Shown here piece after piece: positions 50,525-58,880 of a DNA stretch of 64,000 nucleotides. The notes under the pieces were generated by a model. That model did not search any database, was not told the DNA's origin, and saw only the letters and a list, made by a program, of their open reading frames with translations. A program made the position numbers and the translations under genes. Position 1 is the first letter of the stretch, and every line of letters begins with the position of its first letter. The DNA lies in NCBI RefSeq assembly GCF_019226825.1, contig NZ_CP076643.1:1612001-1676000 (forward strand), given 5' to 3'. The DNA is from Vibrio ostreae (GTDB lineage Bacteria > Pseudomonadota > Gammaproteobacteria > Enterobacterales > Vibrionaceae).

Positions 50525-50776
50525 ATGAGAGTGTTGTGTCCAGAGTGCGGCGAGAAGGCCCGTATACAGAAATCAAACCGTTTAACCAACAGTGTTGCAG
50601 ACCTGTATTGTGCATGCGGTGATCCAGAATGTGGGCACACGTTTGTAATGAATCTTTCGTACAGCCACACTCTAAGCCCATCCGCGAAGACAACCAGCCA
50701 AATTGCATTTAACCTGGTGAAAGCTTTGCCGCCGGAACAGCGGCAACAGCTTAAACACCAGCTCAGTATGCTATAA
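50525..50776 (+). CDS. ogr: Ogr/Delta-type late transcription activator
   Basis: 83 residues from ATG 50525 (MRVLCPECGEKARI). Four-Cys zinc finger CPEC...CACGDPECGHTF typical of P2 Ogr and P4 Delta, which activate the late promoters through the alpha subunit of RNA polymerase. The stop overlaps the start region of nothing; the next gene is convergent, overlapping by 6 bases. Confidence 0.88.
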   Translation: MRVLCPECGEKARIQKSNRLTNSVADLYCACGDPECGHTFVMNLSYSHTLSPSAKTTSQIAFNLVKALPPEQRQQLKHQLSML

Positions 50777-50989
50777 ACGAAACGCCGGACTTTCCTGCTC
50801 TTCAGCCATCGCAATGATAGATTGGATGGCTTTTGTTTTTTCTGAATCCAGCAAACCTGGGTTGTCGGCCACCAACAACTCCAGAACGTAACGCCCCGCT
50901 TTTACGCGCCCTGCCCCTGCTTCACTCAACGACAATCCATCGATAATCAGTTCTAGTGCCTGCTGGAATCGCTCTTTTTTGTCTGACAT
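50771..50989 (-). CDS. Small SOS-controlled phage protein (candidate anti-repressor)
   Basis: 72 residues from ATG 50989 (MSDKKERFQQALELIIDG), preceded by AAGGA; the frame is open to 51046 but without a better start. Acidic, helical, no family recognised. Its promoter has TTGAAA and TATATT with an 18-base spacer entirely covered by a LexA box (51021-51040), so it is expected to be expressed only in SOS. This is the logic of the 186 tum gene. Confidence 0.7.
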   Translation of the reverse strand: MSDKKERFQQALELIIDGLSLSEAGAGRVKAGRYVLELLVADNPGLLDSEKTKAIQSIIAMAEEQESPAFRL

Positions 50990-51020
50990 ATCAACATCCT
51001 TACCAACCTCACCCACAATA

Positions 51021-51040
51021 TACTGTATATAAACACAGTA
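51021..51040 (-). promoter_or_regulatory. LexA box over the promoter of the small SOS gene
   Basis: TACTGTATATAAACACAGTA: CTGT-N8-ACAG with TA/TA flanks. On the minus strand it fills the spacer between TTGAAA and TATATT. Confidence 0.85.
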
Positions 51041-51090
51041 TTTCAACGATCATTTTGTGACTAAAAGTACAAAGAACTGTTTGATATCTT

Positions 51091-51300
51091 TCAGTTACGC
51101 CGTTGAAACGAAACCAATTGGATAGATCCAAAGGCTTTCAAAATGTCGTCATCTTCACCATCAATAAAATCATTGCTCAGTAACAACCTCATTAGAGAGT
51201 CCGTACCAAGCTGTACTTTTTCCGTCTCATCAAAACTATTGAGTGCAAAGTAAACTAGGTTCAAGATATTCAATATCTCTTCTTTCTTTGTGTATTTCAT
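51091..51300 (-). CDS. Small hypothetical phage protein
   Basis: 69 residues from ATG 51300 (GGGGAG upstream), MKYTKKEEILNILNLVYFALNSF. Acidic, helical. Upstream of the SOS gene on the same strand, function unknown. Confidence 0.6.
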   Translation of the reverse strand: MKYTKKEEILNILNLVYFALNSFDETEKVQLGTDSLMRLLLSNDFIDGEDDDILKAFGSIQLVSFQRRN

Positions 51301-51871
51301 CAAACTCCCCTTTTCTTTTTCTTCTAACAGCTTACCGAATCCATAAAACTTTCCGAAATGACCAAAAATATCCTAGCCATATAGACTTAAGCGCAATCTA
51401 TGTAGTCGATTGAGAAACCTTGTGCCTAAAATGCGGATTACTTTTCTATTTAGGAACGATATCAGCAGCCGTTCTGAACTCTCTTGGTCTAATCACATTT
51501 CACAGCGGATTTGCTCTTCGTGTGCTTTGACTCAAACACAGACTCTCCAGGAACTGAAGCAAATGCAGTACCCAAGGCCGTTAAACCAAGCTACGACAGG
51601 TTGCCAAACGCGCAAGTCATGGAAATCGGATTAATTGAAATTTTTTCGGTCATATGAATGTGGCGAAGGGGAAATCTTCATCTACGTCATATTCAAGAGA
51701 ATGAGTTGTTTTATGATGGTTTTAACAAAAGCAAAAGTTACGCGGTACGAACAGAAAACGAACGTTCATCAGTATGCGTTTCGGAACATACGTAGTCGTA
51801 CGTTAGTCACAGTATGAAATGATATTCAGGTGTATATGGGCTTGTATGTGCGCATCATAGCGTGAAACACT
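51301..51871. other. Phage intergenic region with no supported gene
   Basis: About 570 bases. Overlapping short frames at 51410-51634 and 51635-51817 lack ribosome binding sites and typical codon use. The region ends in the promoter at 51872. Confidence 0.4.
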
Positions 51872-51901
51872 TTGTCGTAATATTAGACAGTGTGCTATAG
51901 T
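51872..51901 (+). promoter_or_regulatory. Promoter of the 17-codon leader unit
   Basis: TTGTCG (51872-51877), 18-base spacer, TATAGT (51896-51901). The transcript would carry a GTGGT/ACCAC hairpin at about 51914-51932. Confidence 0.55.
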
Positions 51902-51977
51902 TAGTCGGTCCTGGTGGTCCCACATGTACCACTAAAACTGGGGAGACTACGCAGACATTACTGCAAAGGAGCTCACA

Positions 51978-52031
51978 ATGATGAAGAAAATTTACCAAGA
52001 AGAAGACTGGGGCTTTGACATCAAAGGCTGA
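51978..52031 (+). CDS. 17-residue micro-ORF with strong ribosome binding site
   Basis: MMKKIYQEEDWGFDIKG. AAGGAG lies 7 bases before the ATG, a promoter lies 80 bases upstream and a terminator follows 20 bases after the stop. It could be a leader peptide for the following gene, a small secreted or toxic peptide, or the coding part of a dual-function RNA. No match recalled. Confidence 0.5.
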   Translation: MMKKIYQEEDWGFDIKG

Positions 52032-52051
52032 GGTCTTTAGAACTTTGTAAG

Positions 52052-52077
52052 AAGGAAGGTTAGCACCTTCCTTTTTT
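52052..52077 (+). terminator. Terminator/attenuator between micro-ORF and DUF4760-like gene
   Basis: AGGAAGGT / ACCTTCCT stem, TAGC loop, six T residues. Placed 23 bases before the TTG start of the next gene, so it could act as an attenuator. Confidence 0.85.
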
Positions 52078-52099
52078 ATTGTCCAAAAGGTGACCTAAA

Positions 52100-52834
52100 T
52101 TGGAATCTCTGATTTCACAACTCATACGGCTGTGGGATAACTATCCTGTATTCTACGTAGCCTTCTCAGCTTTGGTAGTTGCAGTTCTCAACCTCCAAGC
52201 GAGCAGTAGAACGTCCAAAGTGAAAAATTCTCTGGATTTTGAAACATCATATAAGCATAAGGACCATATAAAAAAGGTTTCTGATGATGTATTAAAAATT
52301 TTAAAGAGTACGGCGTCAAATACCGAGCTCACAGAGAAACTTTTCAAAATCGCTATCTTAGAAGGCCGAGAAGACGAGACCGGAAATGCAGACTACCTCA
52401 ATATCAACGATTTCCTCAATGAATGGGAACGTTGTGCGAACGGTATTTACTATGGGGTATATGATGAAAAGTTCCTGTATGGAACATACGCTAGCACTGT
52501 AACTGTAGCAGTCACCAAACTTCTACCTTTCATACTGATCAGGCAAAGTGGCGTTAGAGAACGCGTTTACATAAAGATCTGCTGGCTAGCCTTAAGATGG
52601 CATATTCAGAGAGAGAAAGAAAAAGGAACAATCTGCCATCCCAAACTATTAAGAGCATATGACGCCCTTTCGATTCACCATCACCGTATCTACAGCAAGA
52701 GTTATATGCATCTTTACTATGCAATCGCCCATACGATAACTAGACAACCAACTCCCAAATACTTGCTACTAGAGGCGAGAACATCATTGATTGAGTACGT
52801 ACTTGAACACAATAAACCTAAATCTAAAACCTGA
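52100..52834 (+). CDS. DUF4760-like membrane protein
   Basis: 244 residues from a TTG at 52100 with AGGTGA upstream (no in-frame ATG near). N-terminal membrane segment (PVFYVAFSALVVAVLNL), then a helical region with FLNEWERCANGIYYGVYDEKFL, which resembles DUF4760 proteins. Second cargo gene between ogr and gene A; possibly superinfection exclusion, by position only. AT-rich. Confidence 0.6.
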   Translation: MESLISQLIRLWDNYPVFYVAFSALVVAVLNLQASSRTSKVKNSLDFETSYKHKDHIKKVSDDVLKILKSTASNTELTEKLFKIAILEGREDETGNADYLNINDFLNEWERCANGIYYGVYDEKFLYGTYASTVTVAVTKLLPFILIRQSGVRERVYIKICWLALRWHIQREKEKGTICHPKLLRAYDALSIHHHRIYSKSYMHLYYAIAHTITRQPTPKYLLLEARTSLIEYVLEHNKPKSKT

Positions 52835-52867
52835 ATTCAAGGGCTCTATCAACATTCTGAATATCAA

Positions 52868-52905
52868 GCAAAGCTTAACTAATTACGTAATTAGTTAAGC
52901 TTTGC
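52868..52905. terminator. 38-base perfect palindrome at the 3' ends of two convergent genes
   Basis: GCAAAGCTTAACTAATTA and its exact complement joined at CG, 18-base arms, covering the stop codon of gene A (52895-52897) and lying 34 bases after the DUF4760-like stop. Could be a bidirectional terminator although no T-run follows, or a binding/processing site. Confidence 0.6.
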
Positions 52906-55021
52906 ACACGTGTTGGGTCCATAACTGATCGTTCCACATCCGCATCGAGTATCCCACATCCAGGGCGTATTGCTCTTCCATACTTTTCCAGTAAGCGATC
53001 TCACCCTCGGTTGGTTCCTCTCGCGCGGAATAGTCCCCGGCGACGGCTTTCCAATAGCACCGGTTATCCAGGAAGGCGCTGAAGTTATCCTCGTAACGCG
53101 AATCTGCCTCGTGTTTGATGTCACTCATATCTATATCACGGCAGGTCATTGGCCACCCACGGGCGCCAGCTGCCCAAAGCATAAATGAATCCACCTTCTT
53201 TTTGGCTTGCTCCCCTTCGAACGTGATACAAAACCGATTGTAAGCACTGACGTGAACGCCCCGGCTTTTCAGAGTCTGGTTAAGCTTCTCTGCCTGTTTT
53301 TCTAACCGGATAATCCGTTGGTACAGCTTGTTCTGATGTTCCTCTGGTGCGCACTTCTGTTTGGCGATGGACTTCGCTTTGATAGTTTGAGCCTTGGCAG
53401 CACTGAGCTTGCGAATTTGGCGCTGTATTGGCTTCTTCCACATATCAAGCTTATGGCCCAATTCTCTGATAATGGCTGTCATGTTATCGGCATCGAACGA
53501 GGTCAACACCTCCCAATCTGGCGCGCGTGAACACTTGGCGATGTTGTACCGGTTACCCCTTATCAGCCCCTGATCTGCGTTAGCACCTTTGGCGGCATAA
53601 CCCACGGCTTTGATGATGTATGAGCCTGCAGCTTTAGGTTTGCGAATACGCTCCAGCTTAGCGAACCCATGGCCCCAAATTTTTTCTAGACGAGCAGACC
53701 AGGCACTAAACAGATGCTTGGGTACATTCCATCGCAGCAACACGTGAACATGTGGGTTCGGCTCACCGAACTCATTGGCCGGGCACTCCGCCACCCAGAT
53801 GTAATGGAAATCGGCCGGCAGATTGGTTGGGCCCTGATCGCTTGGCTGCGCATGCATCGGCACTTTGCACTTTTGTAAATCGCAGTACCTGGCGCCGCTT
53901 TCCGGATCCGTTCTGACTGTGTGCTCAGCCACCCAGCCCCGTTGATACATTTTCTTGGCGCCATCGAGAAACCGGGAAAGCTCTTTACCAATCGTCGTTT
54001 CGAGCGTTTTCTCCATCGTGAAGGCTTGCTCCGGTTTGTTCTTGATGTCGCAATACGGGCCTGCAATCACTCCATCCCTGTTCATCACTTTGACCTTCGG
54101 AGTGTCCTTTGACGGAATGGTCCAATACTCGCCACCAATTTCAGTGACCGGATCCCAAACCTTCTTCTCACCGCGCTTCGCCCTGGTAGTAACCATGTTC
54201 CGCTTGTAGACAATCGGATGGTTGGCGCCCATCGTCCGGCACTCTTCCGCATCGAGCATACCTCCGAATAATGCGAGGCGTTGAGCCTTGGTGAACGTCA
54301 GTGTCAGAAATGTCGTGAACCCGCCATGGCAGGCCGCGGTATAAGCGCCGGCTTCAAATATACGACTGACAGCGCGAGGCTTCAGCCTGTCAGTATATCT
54401 TTCGCCGGTGTTCGCTTCCGGAGCAGAGCTGGATGGTGTTTCCGTTATCGCCTGAAACTTGAAAGTTTGGTTCCAGGAACGGTGCATCAAGTACATCGAA
54501 ATCGGTGTTTTACCGGTTTCACCCTGCGCAAGCCTGCCATTCTGGTTGAGGACTACCGGTTTAGAACGCTCTGTCGACTCATACAGCAGGTCGTGATTCC
54601 AATGTGCATCCGGGCCAGAGATTTCAGATTCAGGGCGCAGTGACTTGCCCAGAGCCATCAGCTTGCGGTTTTGGCGCTCTCGTCTCTCGCGATAATCTTC
54701 TGTCGGACTTTTGCGCCCTTTGACTAGCCTAAGTCCTTCGTCCCTGCGGGACGCCGCTTCGCGGTCGTGTTGGGAGCGAGAATTCAGAGCGCGATACTTT
54801 TCAGTGCGCTCTAAAACATCCAGTTCGCGTTTCGATTTCCGGTTCAAAACCCGGTCGTAAAGCGGTACATTTTTAACCAAACCACTATCAAGCAATGCCT
54901 GTTCCTGGTCGGTGTAAATTTTGGAACCTAAAAAACCAGCATTATAGCTGGCTGAATTTTTCACGATTCTGTCGAGGGGCATCACTACCCCACCGATATA
55001 GAGAAGATCAGATTGATTCAT
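52895..55021 (-). CDS. A: Replication initiation endonuclease (gpA family)
   Basis: 708 residues of the phage_GPA rolling-circle Rep family. HUH motif PNPHVHVLLRWNV (about residue 425) and the tyrosine helix YIIKAVGYAAKGA further on. Preceded by CFTT-like TFLTLTFTKAQRLALFGG. Nicks origin DNA to start rolling-circle replication. Start at 55021 overlaps the next upstream gene by 14 bases; a start at the internal Met of VVMPLDRIVKN is an alternative. Confidence 0.9.
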   Translation of the reverse strand: MNQSDLLYIGGVVMPLDRIVKNSASYNAGFLGSKIYTDQEQALLDSGLVKNVPLYDRVLNRKSKRELDVLERTEKYRALNSRSQHDREAASRRDEGLRLVKGRKSPTEDYRERRERQNRKLMALGKSLRPESEISGPDAHWNHDLLYESTERSKPVVLNQNGRLAQGETGKTPISMYLMHRSWNQTFKFQAITETPSSSAPEANTGERYTDRLKPRAVSRIFEAGAYTAACHGGFTTFLTLTFTKAQRLALFGGMLDAEECRTMGANHPIVYKRNMVTTRAKRGEKKVWDPVTEIGGEYWTIPSKDTPKVKVMNRDGVIAGPYCDIKNKPEQAFTMEKTLETTIGKELSRFLDGAKKMYQRGWVAEHTVRTDPESGARYCDLQKCKVPMHAQPSDQGPTNLPADFHYIWVAECPANEFGEPNPHVHVLLRWNVPKHLFSAWSARLEKIWGHGFAKLERIRKPKAAGSYIIKAVGYAAKGANADQGLIRGNRYNIAKCSRAPDWEVLTSFDADNMTAIIRELGHKLDMWKKPIQRQIRKLSAAKAQTIKAKSIAKQKCAPEEHQNKLYQRIIRLEKQAEKLNQTLKSRGVHVSAYNRFCITFEGEQAKKKVDSFMLWAAGARGWPMTCRDIDMSDIKHEADSRYEDNFSAFLDNRCYWKAVAGDYSAREEPTEGEIAYWKSMEEQYALDVGYSMRMWNDQLWTQHVCKA

Positions 55022-55247
55022 ACTCCATCCCTAACTTTTCTTTCGCAATATCAATAAACCGTTTTTGCCAAACAGGGTCGTTAGTAAAGCGATTGAGGTC
55101 TTCCAATTTAATGTTCATGGTTACACCCCAACTACATGGACCAGCAAAGTAGACAACCGCGCACTTTTCGAATGTCGCCGTTCTGCCTTCATAGACTTGA
55201 ATGGTGTCTGCATCTATGGTCAAGGAAGCAATCTTCTTATGTTTCAT
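55008..55247 (-). CDS. Small phage early protein
   Basis: 79 residues: ASLTIDADTIQVYEGRTATFEKC and a C-terminal KRFIDIAKEKLGMEYESI. Early operon, function unknown. Overlaps gene A and the preceding gene (4 bases). Confidence 0.6.
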   Translation of the reverse strand: MKHKKIASLTIDADTIQVYEGRTATFEKCAVVYFAGPCSWGVTMNIKLEDLNRFTNDPVWQKRFIDIAKEKLGMEYESI

Positions 55248-55471
55248 ACCGCCTCCAACTCCTGAGTTGTGACCAGCATAAAACCGGCTTTGCCCTGCCC
55301 TTTGCTGATCACCCCGTTTAACAGGTGAGTGCAGCTAAGTTCGGAGCACGCCTGGTTAATGGCATCATCCATCGAATCGAAATCGCCAATCAGAATGTTG
55401 GCGACTTCCTGCGTTTCCTCATGGCGGATCACTCCGCCATCCGGGCAAAGCATTACTGCAGCGTATTGCAT
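55244..55471 (-). CDS. Small phage early protein
   Basis: 75 residues, MQYAAVMLCPDGGVIRHEETQEV. Tight early-operon spacing on both sides supports it as a real gene; function unknown. Confidence 0.6.
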   Translation of the reverse strand: MQYAAVMLCPDGGVIRHEETQEVANILIGDFDSMDDAINQACSELSCTHLLNGVISKGQGKAGFMLVTTQELEAV

Positions 55472-55671
55472 CAGTTACTCTCCTTAATCGTACTCAGGTA
55501 TTGATTCGCTTCATCGATAAACACACGACCACCTTCAACCGTTAATTCCGCATCGGTGATGCTGTGCCCGGAAGCAAGCGTGATGTCGTAACCGGCTTCA
55601 ATGCAGTTGCAACACTCTTCTAATCGATCTCTCAACATTTCAATAAGCTCACTCGCTTTACTTGGATTCAT
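55471..55671 (-). CDS. Small phage early protein
   Basis: 66 residues, MNPSKASELIEMLRDRLEECC. Helical N-terminus; overlapping starts and stops with both neighbours. Function unknown. Confidence 0.6.
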   Translation of the reverse strand: MNPSKASELIEMLRDRLEECCNCIEAGYDITLASGHSITDAELTVEGGRVFIDEANQYLSTIKESN

Positions 55672-55964
55672 GCATCCCCCTCTTCTTCCAGTTCATCACG
55701 GCGTTGGGCGATACGCTCAATGAGTTTGTCCTCGACTAACAGCAAATCCATCAGGGCTTGTTCATCATCAAGCAATATGATGTTGTGGGCGTGTTCCGTG
55801 GTGTTGTGAGAGAAAATCACCACGTTCAACATCTTCATCGATGATGAATACTCAATCCGGACACTGATAACATCCGCACTCTCGATCGCGAGCGCATACA
55901 GGTTGTTGATGGTCGACAAAATCGCCCGTTCAAAGGCGGCTTTGGTTACAGGGTTGTTCATCAT
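55668..55964 (-). CDS. Small phage early protein
   Basis: 98 residues from ATG 55964 (AGGAG 7 bases upstream; the longer frame to 56027 is not needed). NPVTKAAFERAILSTINNLYALA and an acidic C-terminus RIAQRRDELEEEGDA. Function unknown. Confidence 0.65.
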   Translation of the reverse strand: MMNNPVTKAAFERAILSTINNLYALAIESADVISVRIEYSSSMKMLNVVIFSHNTTEHAHNIILLDDEQALMDLLLVEDKLIERIAQRRDELEEEGDA

Positions 55965-56037
55965 CTTTATGCTCCTACGCTGAGACGAAAAAAAGGCCCC
56001 CATCCTTTTGGAATGTGGGGCAAACACCTGGCTAGGT

Positions 56038-56382
56038 TTAATGGGTATGGCTGAACTGGTAGTGCTTCAGGCGGCGAACATCGCCCAGCTTGCTGTCGAA
56101 CTCGACCGTCATATCTTTCAGGTACTGCATACCTAAACGGATTTTGTGCAGCTCAAGGTCATCGAACGATTCAAACTGGCGAGCGTAATCGCGCGCTGGC
56201 AAGCCACCGGCGATCAAAACCAAACCGCGGCTTTTGTCCGGCAGCTTGTTAAACATGTCTTGCAGTTGGCAACGTGTTGCCGAACCGTTGAACAGAGATT
56301 TGCAGGCCGCGATACTTTCGTGTGCCGGCGGGGTTTGATGGGTTGTTGGTTGTTGTAAGTTTCTGGCTAACTGACTATTCAT
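56038..56382 (-). CDS. Phage early protein
   Basis: 114 residues from ATG 56382 behind GAGGAG. RCQLQDMFNKLPDKSRGLVLIAGG and FESFDDLELHKIRLGMQYLKDM. Common in early regions of K139-like phages; function unknown. Confidence 0.65.
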   Translation of the reverse strand: MNSQLARNLQQPTTHQTPPAHESIAACKSLFNGSATRCQLQDMFNKLPDKSRGLVLIAGGLPARDYARQFESFDDLELHKIRLGMQYLKDMTVEFDSKLGDVRRLKHYQFSHTH

Positions 56383-56391
56383 CATCACTCC

Positions 56392-56940
56392 TCAGGACAT
56401 GCCCGGTATTGGCGCACCGTTGGCGAAAAAATCCAGCCCCATCGATAACAATGGAGTTGCGCCAGTCGTGCGGTTTTCTAGATCGGAAATCATCAAAACA
56501 AGGTTGCCGAGCGCGGCGTGCGCTTTGGCCAGTGTTTTGTTTTTGGTGGAACGCGGCAGGCGCTCTGCGGTGCACATTTGCATTGCATCGCCAGAAAGCT
56601 CGCCGCTCAGCGCGTTGTTGAGTAACGTGCGCTCAATGAAGTTTTTCTGCTCTGATTCCTGTGGCAGTGCCACGGTCACGGTGCCCAAATCGCTATAAAG
56701 CACGTTATGGATGGAGTAATCGCCGGAGTGATAACACAACCAGGCTAACTCGATGGCGTAAAGCTTGTGCGGTTGCTCAGGGTTGAGCTTGTTGCGCAGC
56801 ATGGTTTCACCCATTTCCATCTTTCTGGCTAATGCGGCCATGTTGTGGTTGGTTGCAAATGCGCAACACGCCTCGTCAAACGCGTTTTGTTTGGCGTCAC
56901 GTAATCTGCACATGGCGATGTTCGCGTCCATGTTTGACAA
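56392..56940 (-). CDS. cII: Phage regulatory protein CII
   Basis: 182 residues of the phage_CII_regulator family (PF06892 type): MAALARKMEMGETMLRNKLNPEQPHKL is an N-terminal helix-turn-helix, followed by ELAWLCYHSGDYSI and a helical C-terminus. First larger gene of the early operon; regulates early transcription or lysogeny choice in K139. Confidence 0.82.
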   Translation of the reverse strand: MSNMDANIAMCRLRDAKQNAFDEACCAFATNHNMAALARKMEMGETMLRNKLNPEQPHKLYAIELAWLCYHSGDYSIHNVLYSDLGTVTVALPQESEQKNFIERTLLNNALSGELSGDAMQMCTAERLPRSTKNKTLAKAHAALGNLVLMISDLENRTTGATPLLSMGLDFFANGAPIPGMS

Positions 56941-57041
56941 TCCTTATAGCAACGTTGGAATGCAAATGACTGCCCAGGCGAACAAATGAAGCCAAAGCGG
57001 GCAGTATGATTTGGTTGGAATCAGGTAGGACAAACGCATGA

Positions 57042-57242
57042 TCAAACCTGCTGCATCGCGGCCTGCTCGGCCCACTTATACAGGTTCACCAATACAGTTG
57101 ATTTGGCTGAAGGCTTATCCATAACAGGGATTCGGCCTGCATTGCGCAAGTTGTCGAACGTGGAAGACGTCATTCCTGTTCTTCGAAGAAATTCACGTTT
57201 AGTCACATAGGGTGTATCTATGGCTATTTGTATGCTGGCCAT
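57042..57242 (-). CDS. cox: Cox-like excisionase/regulator
   Basis: 66 residues, winged-helix MerR-like: YVTKREFLRRTGMTSSTFDNLRNAGRIPVMDKP. Position facing the repressor gene matches Cox of K139, which switches to lytic growth and directs excision. Confidence 0.78.
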   Translation of the reverse strand: MASIQIAIDTPYVTKREFLRRTGMTSSTFDNLRNAGRIPVMDKPSAKSTVLVNLYKWAEQAAMQQV

Positions 57243-57310
57243 GGTGGTATCCTTATGAGTTAGCGCTTATTTGTGGTTATCTAGGCGCAGTTATTGAACA
57301 CACAAGAATC

Positions 57311-57355
57311 TTAGATCGACAAAAGAAATAATTCAATTGCCTTTTATCGATCTAA
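57311..57355. promoter_or_regulatory. Repressor operator inverted repeat
   Basis: TTAGATCGACAAAAG (57311-57325) and CTTTTATCGATCTAA (57341-57355) are inverted copies with one mismatch, in the cox-cI divergent region. Likely CI or Cox operators. Confidence 0.6.
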
Positions 57356-57378
57356 ATCAACAAAATGAAAAGTTGATT

Positions 57379-58024
57379 ATGAAAGACAAAAAAATTCTTC
57401 CTTTTGATTATCTAAAAGGTGATGAGTTTACAGAGAAGCTTAAGAAAGTTACTGGTTGTCGAACTTTTCTCGACATGGCTGAACTTTTTGGATGTACCAA
57501 AAGCAACTTTTAGTGCTTGGAAACTTCATGACAGAACGTCACATGAGTTGATGGTGCGACTACATTTGGCGATGGGAATTCCAATTGAAGAGCTGGCATT
57601 GAAGCCCGAGGATCGTGAAAGCTTTAAGCGTACATCGAACTCGCTTGCGCCAGTACAGAGCCAGACATCAGAAACTCAAACGCAGCACAGCTCAGTTGTC
57701 ATCAAAAGCTACTGCCTTACCAATGGCAAACTGCTGAATACTGGCGAATTGCCGTATCCAGTTCGTCGCATAAATGGCTTTGGTCTAGAAAACGCAGACC
57801 TAATTGAAATTGAAACCAATCAGAGTGTTGTACTTATCGATAAAAAAGAGAACGACGCAATGAATGGCAATTATCTGATCGGTATCGATGGTCGTTACTC
57901 AATCAACCAAGTTCAACGCCTACCCGGCAAGCTGGCTATCGCATTCGATGGACAAACGATTGAAGTTCAGGATGGTGATATCGAGGTGATTGGGAAGGTT
58001 GTGTTAGAAACAAAACTTAAATAA
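57379..58024 (+). pseudogene. cI: CI repressor, frameshifted near codon 40
   Basis: From ATG 57379 the frame encodes a normal repressor N-terminus (MKDKKILPFDYLKGDEFTEK; TFLDMAELFG) and stops at 57513. A second frame takes over at CTTTTTGGATG with DVPKATFSAWKLHDRTSHEL, completing the helix-turn-helix, and runs to 58024 with the S24-like C-terminal domain but no obvious Ser/Lys cleavage pair. One surplus G at 57491-57492 explains the break. If real, the prophage would lack functional CI. Confidence 0.78.
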
Positions 58025-58050
58025 TAAAAATTGTCTAGGGAACTAACAAA

Positions 58051-58839
58051 ATGGATAAGGTGGTTAGTACAAAACTCAAGTTGGGAATCATTTTAATCCC
58101 TATAGTCTTCTCTTGGTTCACGCTAAAAAAAGGATATAGCCCATTAGCTCGGGTAGTTTCCTTCTCTTGGCTGGCCTTAACTCTAGTCGTAGTTATGTCT
58201 GGAAATGAGCAAACTGGCGTGCTGATTGGTGTTATTGCACTAGGAGCTTTTACATACGCTATTATCTCACTTTTCATATTCGTATTTAATAAAGTCACAC
58301 AGCGAAAAGAAAAAATGCTTTCGATCATCAATGATGACGAACAATGGGCTGAATACTGCATCAGGAAAAATCTAACTCCATCTGCTCAAAAGTTCGTTTT
58401 AAAAACTTATGGTATTGAAAAAGAACCTGTCGAACTTCCAACTGCTGACATAAAGGTAAAAGTATCGGTTAGCAGCACATCAACATCAGAGCACGAGCGT
58501 GAGTGGAAATCATACGACAGTGTTGATACATGGAAACAAGACTGTAAAGTTCTTTGGACTGGTACAACAAAAGACATTGAGTTTTCATACTCTAGCTCTT
58601 GCTCAAGACCTAAAGAACGCAGAACCTTAACTCCCCAAGAGTTCGGCATTGATGGTAATGGTAGCGGCTACATAAAAGGTATTTGCCATAAATCGAATGA
58701 ACAGCGCACATTTAAGCTTCATAACTTCGAAACGAAAATCAAGGTAGGAAGTCAGCGATTTGACCCCGATGAGTGGGTAGAAAAATACCTCCACTTAGAT
58801 ACTTACGATTTGTACCAAAAGTACGGCGCTAGCATTTAG
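58051..58839 (+). CDS. Two-TM protein with WYL-like C-terminal domain (cargo)
   Basis: 262 residues. Hydrophobic segments at about 9-20, 35-52 and 60-82 (GIILIPIVFSWF; VVSFSWLALTLVVVM; VLIGVIALGAFTYAIISLFIFVF), then a cytoplasmic part and a C-terminal WYL-like domain (DIEFSYSSSC, RTLTPQEFGIDG, SNEQRTFKLHNF). The same design (membrane anchor plus WYL-like C-terminus) is seen in the protein at 23103. Function unknown. Confidence 0.62.
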   Translation: MDKVVSTKLKLGIILIPIVFSWFTLKKGYSPLARVVSFSWLALTLVVVMSGNEQTGVLIGVIALGAFTYAIISLFIFVFNKVTQRKEKMLSIINDDEQWAEYCIRKNLTPSAQKFVLKTYGIEKEPVELPTADIKVKVSVSSTSTSEHEREWKSYDSVDTWKQDCKVLWTGTTKDIEFSYSSSCSRPKERRTLTPQEFGIDGNGSGYIKGICHKSNEQRTFKLHNFETKIKVGSQRFDPDEWVEKYLHLDTYDLYQKYGASI

Positions 58840-58880
58840 TAAGCGAGCACATTATTAGCAGGTCTTCAGGGGAAGAACTA

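Noticed and set aside
51410..51817. Two 60-75 codon plus ORFs between small phage genes
   Set aside because: No ribosome binding sites, unusual composition, no recognisable protein.
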